Under the pieces are notes generated by a model. It searched no databases, was not told the DNA's origin, and saw only the letters and a program-made list of their open reading frames with translations. The position numbers and the translations under genes were made by a program. From positions 91,312,566 through 91,376,565 of the forward strand of contig NC_060251.1 of NCBI RefSeq assembly GCF_921293095.1: a stretch of DNA of 64,000 bases, written 5' to 3'. Positions within the stretch are counted from its first letter, which is position 1; every line of letters begins with the position of its first letter. Shown here piece after piece: positions 50,338-60,456 of this stretch. The stretch comes from Ischnura elegans. Lineage: Eukaryota > Arthropoda > Insecta > Odonata > Coenagrionidae.

Positions 50338-50999
50338 CAGAGATGGCAATTGAAACGAAACGAAAATGTTTCGTTTCGTCCCGGAGGGAAACGAAAATAC
50401 GAGACCAAGGTTTAGTTTCGTTCCCGCACAAAATTAAAATAGGTAACGAAGGAGTTTAGTTTCCACCCGTGACGAAACTTTAATCCCAGGAACGAAACTA
50501 AATTAATCGAAACTCCGCTGCTCATAGTAAAGTTTCGATCCCAGAAGTTGAGTGAAGGAAGAAAACAGGGAATAGTTTCGACCCATTACGTTTGTCATAC
50601 GTGTATAGAGGTCAAAATGTTCTGCTTAAAAATCGAATGGCCAGTATGCCTTCACCGTTCTCCTGTTAGTGGTAATAATATAAGTAACCCATGCATCTAA
50701 TGCCGGTAGGCCGAGGTAAACTTCCGTACATCGTACTCGGTGTGTGGGTGGAAATTAAACTGCTCGGAGGTGAAGCACGTGATCCCTGCGGTGCGAAATA
50801 TTATCCGCATTTCGTTTCATCCCAAAGTTTTAGTTTAATCTCGACCCAAAGAAGCTTTGACCCCGATTTAGTTTCGACCATAAGTTTGACTCCCTGGGTT
50901 AAAATCCATTTCGTTTCGTTCCTACATTCCACTCCCTGGAACGAAACTATTGAAATTTTACTAGTTTTCACTTTTGTTTCGTTTCACTTGCCAACCCTG
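50338..50999. mobile_element. hAT-like element, copy 3, inside the dispersed repeat
   Basis: Termini CAGAGATGGCAA and TTGCCAACCCTG, with the interior collinear with copy 2 (for example cttcaccgttctcctgttag at 50650, and cggtgtgtgggtgga). It sits in a partial copy of the dispersed repeat: ttataccctgc ends the left flank and cctgctagccacc starts the right flank, which together restore the family phrase. The left duplication has apparently suffered a 3-bp change. No transposase. Confidence 0.8.
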
Positions 51000-51369
51000 C
51001 CTGCTAGCCACCTTTAGGCATAGGCCGAGTTCAGAGTTTTACGTTGGAGGAGGGCGGAGAGAGCAGCAATCCTGTCGTAAGTTGGTCAATCGAATCCTCC
51101 CCCATAAAACAGGGGGATCCCTGGGGGCCCTCCTCTGGAAAATTCGCTTAAATTAAACTCTGAAAACAGCATTTTAAAGACTATCTAAGGCTAATATTTA
51201 CGCCAGGCTCCCTCTGACCCCCTTAAAACTACGTCCATACCTCTAGAGTCTTTTCTAATGAAGTTAACCATATCTTAAGAACGCCAACATACTACGGAAG
51301 ATAAGATCATATAAATAAAATAAGAGAGATAAACTATTGAACAGACGGATTCAGAATATATTTTTTCCC

Positions 51370-51620
51370 CGATTAATAAGAGATTATAACGGCAGCGGTA
51401 GAACTCACAAATAGATTCGATGACTTGTAGTGTAGCCTACTAACTTATGTATACCTTAATGCATGTTTCTGAATATTATCATTATTTCTAAAGCATATGG
51501 TAGTATAATTTGTTAGCATGTGTAACGTTTTTTGGACCGTGTGGTGTGCATGAGGGAACCCTATTGCATGCTAGTGATTGATCATCCCCTGCCAAACACA
51601 CTAGAGGTGGTTCGTAGGGT
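51370..51620 (-). repeat. Dispersed repeat, long copy (-)
   Basis: It matches 19822-20100 in reverse: gattaataagagattataac at the left and ccctgccaaacacactagagg near the right. The 74-aa minus frame at 51488-51712 is its translation. Confidence 0.7.
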
Positions 51621-52074
51621 TCGTTCGTGGGCAGGGGGTTATCAATCACCAAAACGCAGAATGCAAGAGGGCGCCCACATGCATCCCATGTGTTCATAGA
51701 AATAGTATGCATAGTAACAAAAAAATACGTGAATATTCATAAAAGGTAAAACTTGCCTACGGTTAATAATTTCAAGAGCAAATCCATGCAAGGTTAGAGC
51801 AGTGGAAAAATATAACCATACAATGTGTCGCCATGAATACAGAAGAGGTCGACTTCTTTTAAATCGATAATCGGAGTGAGAAAATCAATTAACGATTGAA
51901 ATTTAAATCGAATTGTCAATCCCTAAATAGGAGACTAAAGCAAATCATGAGTGAGGGAGGACCGGTATTGAGATTGGCAAAAGTATTGATGGAACTGAAG
52001 AAAGTATACCCTTTAAATAGTGACGCATGATTTCAGAGGTTCATATCAATATATTTATACGCAGCGCAGAAAGG

Positions 52075-52150
52075 ATTCTCGGGTTTTCCACCTGGTAGCT
52101 GGCTCCATGTCTCCCGACGATTCAAAAAACGACTTGCTCTTCATCCTCCG
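52075..52150 (-). repeat. PLE terminal fragment with degenerate hammerhead-like core
   Basis: Minus strand: CGGAGGA (plus 52145-52151), then tgaagagcaagtcg, TTTTTTGAA in place of TTCTTCGAAA, then cgggagacatggagccag. Same family as 11370-11552 and 21780-22010, with the GAAA strand damaged. Confidence 0.6.
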
Positions 52151-52225
52151 GTGATCTTCTGAATGATATTTTGATATTGTTAGCCAACTCCCAACACTTA
52201 AACGGGTTTCTCCTTCGCCGATCTA

Positions 52226-52895
52226 CAATAGGGTAGTTTCCTTCATCAAAGAAAACAAAAGGCAATAATTGCGATTCGTTACCCACCATTAGTGTATTCA
52301 TAATATACAAATTATTTCGTTTTATAAATGCTGGTGTAGACGAATGGCAATGGTCCGTTTTTATCCTCATTTGAAAAGGGCCAGATTGGCGCCCATGCGA
52401 TGCCACTCCACGTGACGTCACAGGGACCTAGTTTCTATAGGAGAAGATAGGAGTTTTACGTCGTCTGAGGTTACCAATGCATGCATGAGGCGCAGAGCTC
52501 AGGGAAACATCTCTTAATAATCACTTATTAAAACTGGCCAAGGTCGGAAAGTTTTCCTCGTTTGATAAGGTATTAATACTCCTTATTTAAGCCAAGCGCT
52601 ACCAGGCGGCAGGGCACTAGGCTACCCGCTGGCAGCCTGCGACGTATCAGCGCTAAGCCTCGCCTCAAGGTCACCTCACCGGGCGGAGGGGGAACCAGAA
52701 ATACGACGTACGGAGAGATTTCCCATCATTCCTACTAACGCGTCGCGTTTTCGCGCGCTTGAAAATTTTCACTTTTCATTTAATCGCGAAAAATAGATAT
52801 TATCATTTAAAAATCTAAAAGCGTGAGATACGTACTCCAGGAGTAATAATCTTTCGATTAAGGCAATAAAAAAATAATAGGAAACCACCCTATTG
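52226..52895. mobile_element. 670-bp TIR element, copy 1
   Basis: Ends CAATAGGGTAGTTTCCT and AGGAAACCACCCTATTG, inverted with one mismatch. The whole length is collinear with 60457-61127 and about 93 % identical by eye. A minus-strand frame starting MTSRGVASHGRQSGPFQ is shared by both copies (52122-52421, 60389-60652) but runs out of the element in each case. No clear target duplication, so the superfamily is unassigned. Confidence 0.8.
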
Positions 52896-53270
52896 CTTAC
52901 ATTACTATATGCGAAATCCTATTGCGTATTTCCTTAAATTACACACTGAAATCGTTTTCTATGGCAACTTGATGGATTTCTAAAATGCCGGTATCCAAAT
53001 TAACAGACCATAGGCGTTGTAAGGTCACACTTGCTCGGCAAACGCTCATTTTCTTCAACCGAGCTTCTTTCTAAAATAAGTACTCATTTACTTAGGGCAG
53101 TTTCTCAGATTGATTTATAAGCAGTATCTTTAGGGAAAAAATTAACGATCGAAAATTCGAACTACCACAAGGTTCACGCCTAAGTAAAAGTCGATAAGGT
53201 TACACTTCATCCTATAGATGAGTATGATACGAGCATGGGCGAACCCAGCGACGGGCAGTTGGGGGAGCTG

Positions 53271-53288
53271 CCCCCCCCCCCCCCCCCC
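53271..53288. repeat. 18-base C homopolymer
   Basis: It follows gggagctgc and may mark the left end of a degraded transposon (catgggcgaacccagcgac). Homopolymer length is prone to assembly error. Confidence 0.8.
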
Positions 53289-54646
53289 TAGAAGCAAAAA
53301 TCGCAGAAGTCTTTAAGAAAAATCACTACTGAGTTGAAACGAAAGTAACAAATTTTCTTTAAACCCATGAAAAATGATATGTAATAGTATAAGATATGTA
53401 ACTAAAATAAAACTATTTTTTCAAGGAAATAATCTTGAAAGCGCGGGCTTCCAAATTTCTCATCTATAAATTTCACGAAAAAGAAAGTGCTACTACATTG
53501 CAGAGTCGTACGTGATGATAAAAAAAATCCCAAAAAAGTAAATATCCTCGTGCAATTTAACCACATTTCACTTTCATGAAAGAGCGAGAGTCCTTCCTGT
53601 GAAGGTTTTTCTTCCTCGCCTTTCTCCGAATAAGTTACGGTGATTCAAAAGGAACCATGACTGCCAGCCTCATCAATGTTTTTCCGTGTAACAGGTCAAC
53701 AGTAGCCCCGAAAACCTTGTACACTTTCACTCCGTGTATCAACTACTTTCGAACAAGGCACCACTGAAATATTACCGTGGGGCTAGATACCTTTAATTGA
53801 TACTTCAAGAGGTAAAGATGTCGTGAAGAGTCACATCAAGTTTAAGAATACAAGGTAAAACTTTCTAGTGTTAATTTCGTATTGAATGATCCAGGGCTTA
53901 CGCAGCGGATAGTTTGGATTTATTATCTATGAATATCTACCAGATTTTCAAACTTTGGCTTGGATTATAATATGATTGGAAAACGAATATGTTCCGCTTG
54001 AGTTTATTCGTTCCACAATGGCGAAATTCAATTATTTTGTACTTATTGTTAAGGTGATTAGTATCGATTCCATTATAAATGAAAATCTTTGACTAGCGCT
54101 AGGTATTCCGGAAATTAAGAAACGTTTGCAGGGAACGAATTATTCCAGCCTGAATCTGAATGTCACATTGAATGCCCTTATGCAGCTCGGCATGAGGGCA
54201 TTTATTCTTGGTATTCCCTCTTCATTCTTCAACCCCACGTAAAATGAACTCATCATCGCTCTATCTTAGGAAACTGTTCCCTTCCTCCAATCTCTAGGAG
54301 GTTAAACATTTTATTTTTATTATGCATTTTACTCTCAGGCAGGTATATTAGAAGGTCACAATAAATTTTCAACAAAGCTTTAAGTTGGCCTTTCCTATGA
54401 AACTTTAAAAAATCATCGCTCCCACTTTATCACTTACAGCAGTTTTCTCCCCTCGAGCAACACGGCTAGAATTAATTCTACTCTTATTTCCTTTTACATT
54501 TTTCTAATCTTATTTATTTCTTATATTACATATTACTCTTATTAAATCTACAATTATTTCCCTCTTCGTAGTACACCACTAAAAAATGAATAGTGAATCG
54601 ATGGCTGGTTCTTGATCGTTCTTCTTCCCTGATGTTTCTCCCGCAG

Positions 54647-54910
54647 TCGCGGACGTTGGCGCTTTTGCTGCTGGCGACAGTGGCGTTGGCGCAAGCATCT
54701 TCGCTGCCGGCGGCGGCGGACACTCAGGCGGAGGACGCGGAGCAGGAGGCGGAGGACCAGAGGGACAAGAGAGCGCTCAGCTTCCTCGCTGAAAAGATCA
54801 CGAGCAAGTTCGCGAGCAAGCTGGGCTGGGTGGGACCCCCAGACCACCCCCCTCATCCCCCTCCGCCCCCACCACCACAGCACGAGCTGGAGTACGGACC
54901 GCCCATCACG
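54647..54910 (+). CDS. Exon 2: signal peptide, propeptide, proline-rich segment of a secreted protein
   Basis: Bounded by an acceptor TTTCTCCCGCAG and a consensus donor GTGAGT (54911). 264 nt, phase 0 at both ends, clearly GC-rich against its flanks. Numbering with a two-residue first exon: signal peptide 1-19 (LALLLLATVALAQA), acidic propeptide 20-44 ending in RDKR, a furin-type site, then ALSFLAEKITSKFASKLGWVG (45-65), a proline run (66-79) and EYGPPIT (84-90). This predicts a secreted, processed product. I cannot name the family; it looks like one of the uncharacterised insect extracellular proteins. An unspliced start at 54632 (MFLPQ, in frame) is a weaker alternative. Confidence 0.8.
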
Positions 54911-54912
54911 GT

Positions 54913-55685
54913 GAGTCAACTACGTCACACTTCGATGCATTCATCCCACGCCACCCATATATTTTTCCTCGCGTATAAATTTAAAAAAAATTGCCCTAAC
55001 ATCTTTCGAATGCTAATGTATACTCTGTATAGTTGCCTTAACCTCAATCATAATAATTTAACTGCATTACTAATGTAAAGGTAAATACCCAAGGTAAATA
55101 ACGAAGGTAAATATATTTTACATAATTTCGATATGGGTCTCATAGCATATCCATAGGAGTCAACTACGTCACACTTCAGCGCATACCTCCCACTGAACCC
55201 ATATAGTTTCTCGCGTATAACTTTTAAGACTTGACCCATCAGCCTCAAATATAACAATTTTACCGCAGTTCTAAGGTAAAAGGTAAAAAACCAAGGAAAA
55301 TATTTTAGATAATTTTGATATGGGTCTCATAACATATCCTTATGGTTCAACTACGTTACACTTCGACGCATACCTCCCACTCAACCAGTGGCGTAACTAG
55401 GAATATGCTCCGAAGGGAATATGATGGCCATGCCTATAAATACATTTTACATCAATTTGACACTCAAAATTTAACTTTGAGCAGATGCAGTTATTATATA
55501 TCAAAACTAGACAATGGTTTTAAATATTTTTTTATTTCTCTGAGGCTTTGGGAGGATCTACCCGCTTACCTCCCCCGTATTTACGCCACAGCACTCAACC
55601 TACACCTCTTTATTAGCGTATTAATTATAAAACCTTCCCCTATCATCTCTCAAATGTTGTATCCATGCACAATATACCCTTAGCA
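54913..55685 (+). repeat. Three diverged tandem units starting at the exon-2 donor
   Basis: The phrase gtcaactacgtcacacttc begins units at 54915, 55159 and (with changes, ttcaactacgttacacttcg) 55346, giving periods of about 244 and 187 bp. All three also share tctcgcgtataa- or gggtctcat-type phrases. Unit 1 overlaps the splice donor. Unit 3 is interrupted by a MITE. Confidence 0.75.
55386..55591. mobile_element. hAT-like MITE, 206 bp
   Basis: Termini CAGTGGCGTAAC and the inverted TTTACGCCACAG, flanked by a perfect 8-bp duplication CACTCAAC (55378-55385, 55592-55599). The empty site is visible in the neighbouring tandem units (cctcccactgaaccc). The frame 55342-55683 runs through it and is not a gene. 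Confidence 0.9.
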
Positions 55686-56260
55686 AAAGTTGCCAGGAAC
55701 TTAAGAACAGGGTGATTAAGGAGGAATTGCAATACTTCAGGAAATGGAAGGGGAGACAAGTTTTAGCAATTTTTGTCCATAAACATTGGGTCGCAACTCC
55801 TTAGTTACTGAGCTATGGCAACGCAAACATTCTTTTTGGATGCACCTCGCAATTACCATGAAAACTGTTTTTCTCGGGTATCCAGCCTATTCGACATTTC
55901 CTTTAGTGCTCTGGATTTTTAAGGATATAAAATAATTAAGGTTGGACGAGAATGTGCTGTTATAATTGTCTGAAACAATTAATCTCAAAATGGGCGAGAC
56001 TGCGCAATCGTATATTTGATACTCGCTCTAAGCTCTTGTTTATTTAAGCCAAAAGACTTCACACACGAGAACGAAATATACTCATAAAAGCTCATGACTT
56101 TAGTATATTTATGGTGAAATAGATTTAAATCGTACAAATAACCAGGAAGCAATCTTCAATCCGCCAAATAAGGACTTTCAAAAAAAAAAATAGTACAAGT
56201 ACCCGCACGCTCAAAATGTTAGTGACGCCATCAGTATCCAGTATGGTATCCAATTCGCGA

Positions 56261-56380
56261 CCCCTATGAAAAAATTGTATAAACCTGTTTCAAAATTTTA
56301 TACAATTTATACAATTACCATGGTAATTGTATAAATTGTATAAAATTTTGAAACAGGTTTATACAATTTTTTCATAGGGG
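56261..56380. repeat. Perfect 120-bp palindrome without spacer
   Basis: Each base from cccctatgaa to the centre (ccatgg, centre between 56320 and 56321) is matched by its complement to catagggg, 60 bp per arm, no mismatch. The arms contain ttgtataa words. The sequence outside diverges at once (cgcga left, gagga right). No flanking duplication seen. Confidence 0.95.
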
Positions 56381-58559
56381 GAGGAAGTAAGAAAATTGCG
56401 TGGATTTCATAGTTACGTGTAAGGGGATGTCGAGGAATATCACAATGTTCCACTTTCTTTGGGATCAAAAAATTTTAAAACTTCAATGCATTCCAACATT
56501 TGCATCGACAAATACGCAGCGAATGAAAATACCGAGAATTTTATCCATATTTTTAAAAACTGATACTGGACAAAAATAACTCAAGAATGATCTCACAAAA
56601 GGGTGATTCCGGAAGTAAAAGTTCCTAACTACTTTCTCAACTCAAGTCCTTTCACCACCATGATATCAGTACAGATGGCCGGTTGCCACGTAAGAGGCCA
56701 ATCGGCCAGGCGTATTTCATTTATTTTCCTACTGGAGTACTGGTTTAAAACTTCAGCTAGTACGAAAAATCCACGGAGAAAAAATCATTGGGCAAATTGC
56801 TTTTTCTCTGTAGAATTTTCGCACAATTGTGCATTGCGGGTGACTTCGTGAAGTTATCACCGTGGTTAGTCCCGGTATACTTTAATAATAAAAAATGCAG
56901 CTAGTGCCTTGAAATTTTCATGTTACAAACAGTAAACCCTCTCTTTTGTTGCCTGTACCTCGTGTATAGAGACCTTAAATTTGAGTAAATTCCGAATTAA
57001 AACATTAATATTTATGATGCAGGTGAATATTTAATAGAGTCTACTCAACATGCCATGCAAATCCCAAGATGATGGCTTAATGTCAAGTAACGTGTCACGA
57101 AAAAAGACCACTCCATCGGGAGTGATTCTTCATCTCACATAAAAATACATACATTAAATCAGAATTCCATGGACTTCAGCTCTATCAGCAGCTTAGTTCA
57201 AGACTCGGATCCAAGTTTTACATATTTCCTTGAACTGCTTTCTATTTTCATCTTCTACGATGACGTTAAAAAGTTACCATAATTACCCGTATCAAATGCC
57301 CAGACAATTGCGGTATAATCCATTATTAGTAAATAAACCCCGACAGAAAAAAATAACATTATTTCTGAGACGCAACCGAAAAATATTATGGTCTTCACAT
57401 TTCCAACATTCAAAGGCCAACTAATTTATTCGTGAGGTCGCGAACTTACAAGTGATTTTTTATTTTAAATTGATTATGCACAGATAGGGTTTCCCCATCA
57501 TACACCATTTGAGACGTAGTCTTCAACATAATTCACTACACCAAAAACTATCGCCTTCATCTGCCTTGATTATTTATTATGTGAAATCTGACTCTGATAA
57601 CTCACAGTGAGCGTACAAGCGTACGGCGAAAAACGTGCGACAAATTAGCAAAATATGAAGTTTTCCTCATTCATTTCACCCATTAGAGCTAATCCGTTTG
57701 TGCCATAGGGAGGTATGCCATAGAAAGCCTAGTTATGATCTAGGGTACCAGAGTGACTTCCCTGGTGTAGCGGTGTCATGTTTCGCACATTACCAACCAT
57801 TGATGTGAAAATGTCCCCAGGACGACGAGAAAGTTCCCTTACCGCATTAGCGCGATTAGTACTGGCCTTCTTACCAAGAGGAGGAGAGTGGAAACGCATC
57901 CTTGCACGAAATCAAGGACTTCAAAGTTCAAGGTCCAATCTAACCGAATGATTTTTCAAACTTCAGTGACCTGAAGCTACACCTACAAAACGTTACTTTT
58001 GAACTACTAGCCAATTTATTTTGAATTCACCAATCTGCAGACACATTTCCATTTAAATGCGTTGGGCAAGGGGAGAGCGACTGGAAAAATCTAAGCTATC
58101 CGCTTTTGAGACCTGAATAAGTGATTAACACCATCATTTTCCCCCTTTCTACCATAAGCTTCAATGATAGCTTTCAAGGAATAGTAAAAGTGACAAGTCA
58201 ATCCAGCATTCACTGTGTCGATTACTAGGTTATTTTTACTGTATTTTTCCTCATTGCTTCCTCATCGCTAACAAGGCTGTTAAAATGACTAAAAAGAAGC
58301 AGTGCTGTAATTCTATTTCTTTCTCTCGGGTTAGAGAGGCAAACACCTCCAATTCCCCTTTCAAACGATTCATGTACAGTTGTTCACTACTTATTGTAAG
58401 TACTTATTTATCAACAGAAAACTCGACGATCAAAAATGTTATCCACATTGTGGAAAAATGGACAGTGATCCCTCGTATTGACAGTATCCTTGAACTTTTT
58501 CATCAAATTATCTTGTGGTTTAGAATCAAATACTCATTTTTTATCCTTTCAACCAACAG

Positions 58560-59075
58560 TACCACACCAAAAACTTCGACATCTGGGCTTTCAAGAAGGC
58601 GATCCTCAATGCCCTCTTCCAAGCGGTGAAGGCGATCAAGGGAGGGATAATCGCGGTCAAGGGTCAGATCCTCAAGGCCAAGGGCCACCTGCTGCAGACC
58701 AAGGGCTCCATCCTGGCGGCTAAGGGCGACGCCATCACCAACTTCGGGCGACAGGTGGCGGCCAAGTCCCTGCTCGACCACAGCATCCTCTACGACGGCC
58801 CAGTGCACTCGCCCATCGGTTTCTCGGCACCCAGCGGCTACGGCGCCGCCGCATCCACCACTGCAGTGAAGGAAGCAGCGCCACCGCCATTGCCCACGAA
58901 GGCTAGCGACCCAGAGCCAGCCGAACCATCTTACGGGCCACCCATCCTCCCGACACTCGATAGCTACAGGCAGTTCAAGGAGGAGGCTGCTAAGGACTAT
59001 GGACAAGAAGGACGTAAGTACCAGCCCATTAACACCATCATCACCGGTGATTCATTCCGTAGACAGGGATCATAG
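58560..59075 (+). CDS. Exon 3: KG-repeat domain and YGPPI tail of the secreted protein
   Basis: It opens in phase 0 after ACCAACAG and is GC-rich. Numbered on the joined 261-residue model: an amphipathic segment 96-115 (FDIWAFKKAILNALFQAVKA), then Lys-Gly at 117, 124, 131, 138 and 145 with Phe-Gly at 152, i.e. an exact 7-residue period with hydrophobic pairs at fixed positions, then an Ala/Pro-rich region (168-215) with a second YGPPI. The frame ends at TAG 59073-59075, giving a last stretch KYQPINTIITGDSFRRQGS of low resemblance to the rest. A strong donor GTAAGT at 59014 could end the exon at 59013 in phase 1, so the true C-terminus may lie further on. Antisense frames here (58503-59006) are shadows. 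Confidence 0.8.
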   Translation, partial: YHTKNFDIWAFKKAILNALFQAVKAIKGGIIAVKGQILKAKGHLLQTKGSILAAKGDAITNFGRQVAAKSLLDHSILYDGPVHSPIGFSAPSGYGAAASTTAVKEAAPPPLPTKASDPEPAEPSYGPPILPTLDSYRQFKEEAAKDYGQEGRKYQPINTIITGDSFRRQGS

Positions 59076-59575
59076 ACCAAATACATTTGGGCCAATAAGA
59101 AGAAAAAGAGGACATAGAATGTTAGTAATCCTCAACTAGGTAACCCGTGCGTAAATTTCGCACTCTCACGCTATCACGGAATAAGTTTTGATTTATTAAG
59201 GATTTGTTAAGGAAACGGTGCAATTGGGTTTTAAATAGAGAAGAAGGTGTATCATGAAGCACTTTCTTTATACTCGTTTTCTTGCAAGAATATACAAAAC
59301 ATATGAATACAATACAGACAAGAGAGCTTGGTACCAATAGGAACAATCATGACGTATGTTACTGAATAATGGCAGGAAATTTACAAAACTTGTTTAAAGA
59401 CAATATTAGAAATAACAATGCTGCTTAACGTTCTTTATGCTTCTAACATTCCATTTTTAATATTTTTGCCTCACATATGTTACGTTTCCTTTGTTTAGTT
59501 ATGGATTTTAAGGGTTTTTAAACCGTCTTTTGAAGTTTAGAATGAAAAATAATGGGTGGATTCGGTATACCTCGA
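59076..59575. other. Possible 3' UTR or next intron, no gene
   Basis: No AATAAA close behind the stop; the first clear one (59687) lies inside the MITE. This supports the idea that the coding region may continue by splicing. No downstream exon was recognised. Confidence 0.4.
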
Positions 59576-59583
59576 GCGTGTAA

Positions 59584-59846
59584 CAGAGGCGGATACAGAA
59601 AACACTCAAGGGGGGGGCGCAAAAGATATATTGAGTTGCCTTTACTTTTATCGTGATAAAAAGTAATCAAGTCACAGGCAGAGTAAAATAAATTTTTAAT
59701 TAAGGTAATTATACACATATATAATACAATGCCATCTAATGATATAAAATAGTCATAATTCTGGTTCTGCAATGCTTGGCAATACGGCCGGACCCCTCAA
59801 GGGAGGGGCGCGCGCCCCCCGCGCCCCCCATCTGTATCCGCCACTG
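59584..59846. mobile_element. hAT-like MITE, 263 bp
   Basis: Termini CAGAGGCGGATACAG and the inverted CTGTATCCGCCACTG, flanked by a perfect duplication GCGTGTAA (59576-59583, 59847-59854). Inside the ends are G-rich and C-rich blocks (gggggggg, gcgcgcgcccccc). No transposase. The perfect flanks point to recent insertion. Confidence 0.92.
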
Positions 59847-60216
59847 GCGTGTAATCGGCATGGAAAAATCGAAACTTTTAAGTCAAATTAATGGGTAAAT
59901 AGTGAAATTTGAATTGTATTTTTCGTCAAAGGCCTTTGATTCACCATTTGAAATTATACCTCATTTATCACTGTAGGTGCAGTATTAACTAGGCATGTAC
60001 GAAATGACAGAAAAAGACATTTCTGTAAGAATAAATATGATCCTTATATTTTTCAGTACTCACTATTTCTAGCTTTATGAACCGACCGCAGGGCAACTTC
60101 CGTGAAACAAAATGACAAGACATTAATTACAGCATTATTTTGTCAATATATCAACAACTATCCGGTTGACGTTCGGGATCTTAATTTTATATATTATTCG
60201 TTCTCATAGTATCTCT

Positions 60217-60430
60217 CTCTCAGTCATTCAACCCGAAGTTCGGAAGGGATAGGTGAGGGTAGAGCTTCCCCTGAACGAGCTACGGGAGCGCGACATTTAC
60301 AATTTCCTGGGTAGGGGTCCAGACTTCTCCCTGAGCCACCTCGCACTTAAATAATTTTTGCTTACGGGTGCCCGCGATTCGTACCCCCTTAAATTGGGTG
60401 GGAAGTCAACGCTCTGACCGCTACCCCCGA
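60217..60430 (-). mobile_element. tRNA-derived SINE (family 1)
   Basis: Minus strand: TAGCGGTCAGAGCGTTGACTT (A-box) and GGGGGTACGAATCGCGGG (B-box, one base off), then the family-1 body through gtggctcagggagaagtctg and aagctctaccctcacctatc to gggttgaatgactga. The most complete copy of this family in the window. Confidence 0.7.
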
Positions 60431-60456
60431 TCCGATCCCCCTTTTTTTACGTTTGA

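Larger units (their letters stand above)
21736..54646 (+). other. Putative first intron (about 32.9 kb)
   Basis: It begins GTCAGTGG and ends in TTTCTCCCGCAG. No other supported coding exon was found inside. It is filled with transposon-derived material listed separately. Stretches with nothing recognisable on either strand are about 22270-22785, 23120-24020, 24230-25460, 26020-30270, 30750-31680, 31850-32745, 33130-36830, 38050-38570, 39120-41905, 44014-47260, 47900-48480, 51010-51365 and 52900-54640. The frames at 35558-36007 (-), 48076-48441 (+) and 45218-45454 (-) were examined and not accepted. Confidence 0.4.
54911..58559 (+). other. Intron between coding exons 2 and 3
   Basis: GTGAGT at the start and ATCCTTTCAACCAACAG at the end, 3649 bp, phase 0. 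It contains three tandem units beginning at the donor, a hAT-like MITE and a perfect palindrome, each listed separately. No exon was recognised inside. The frames at 56603-56851 and 58285-58629 (the latter reading across the acceptor in a wrong frame) are not accepted. Confidence 0.75.

Noticed and set aside
52122-52421. Conserved minus-strand protein shared with 60389-60652
   Set aside because: The shared start is explained by the duplicated TIR element. Beyond the element the two frames differ, so it was not listed as a gene.
54593-54646. Unspliced start for the secreted protein (ATG at 54593 or 54632)
   Set aside because: Possible, but 54632-54646 coincides with a polypyrimidine-AG acceptor, and the signal peptide core begins right after it. 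Kept only as an alternative.
58503-59006. 167-aa minus-strand frame opposite exon 3
   Set aside because: It is open only because the GC-rich exon on the plus strand has few antisense stops. The plus frame has the phase, acceptor and repeat logic.
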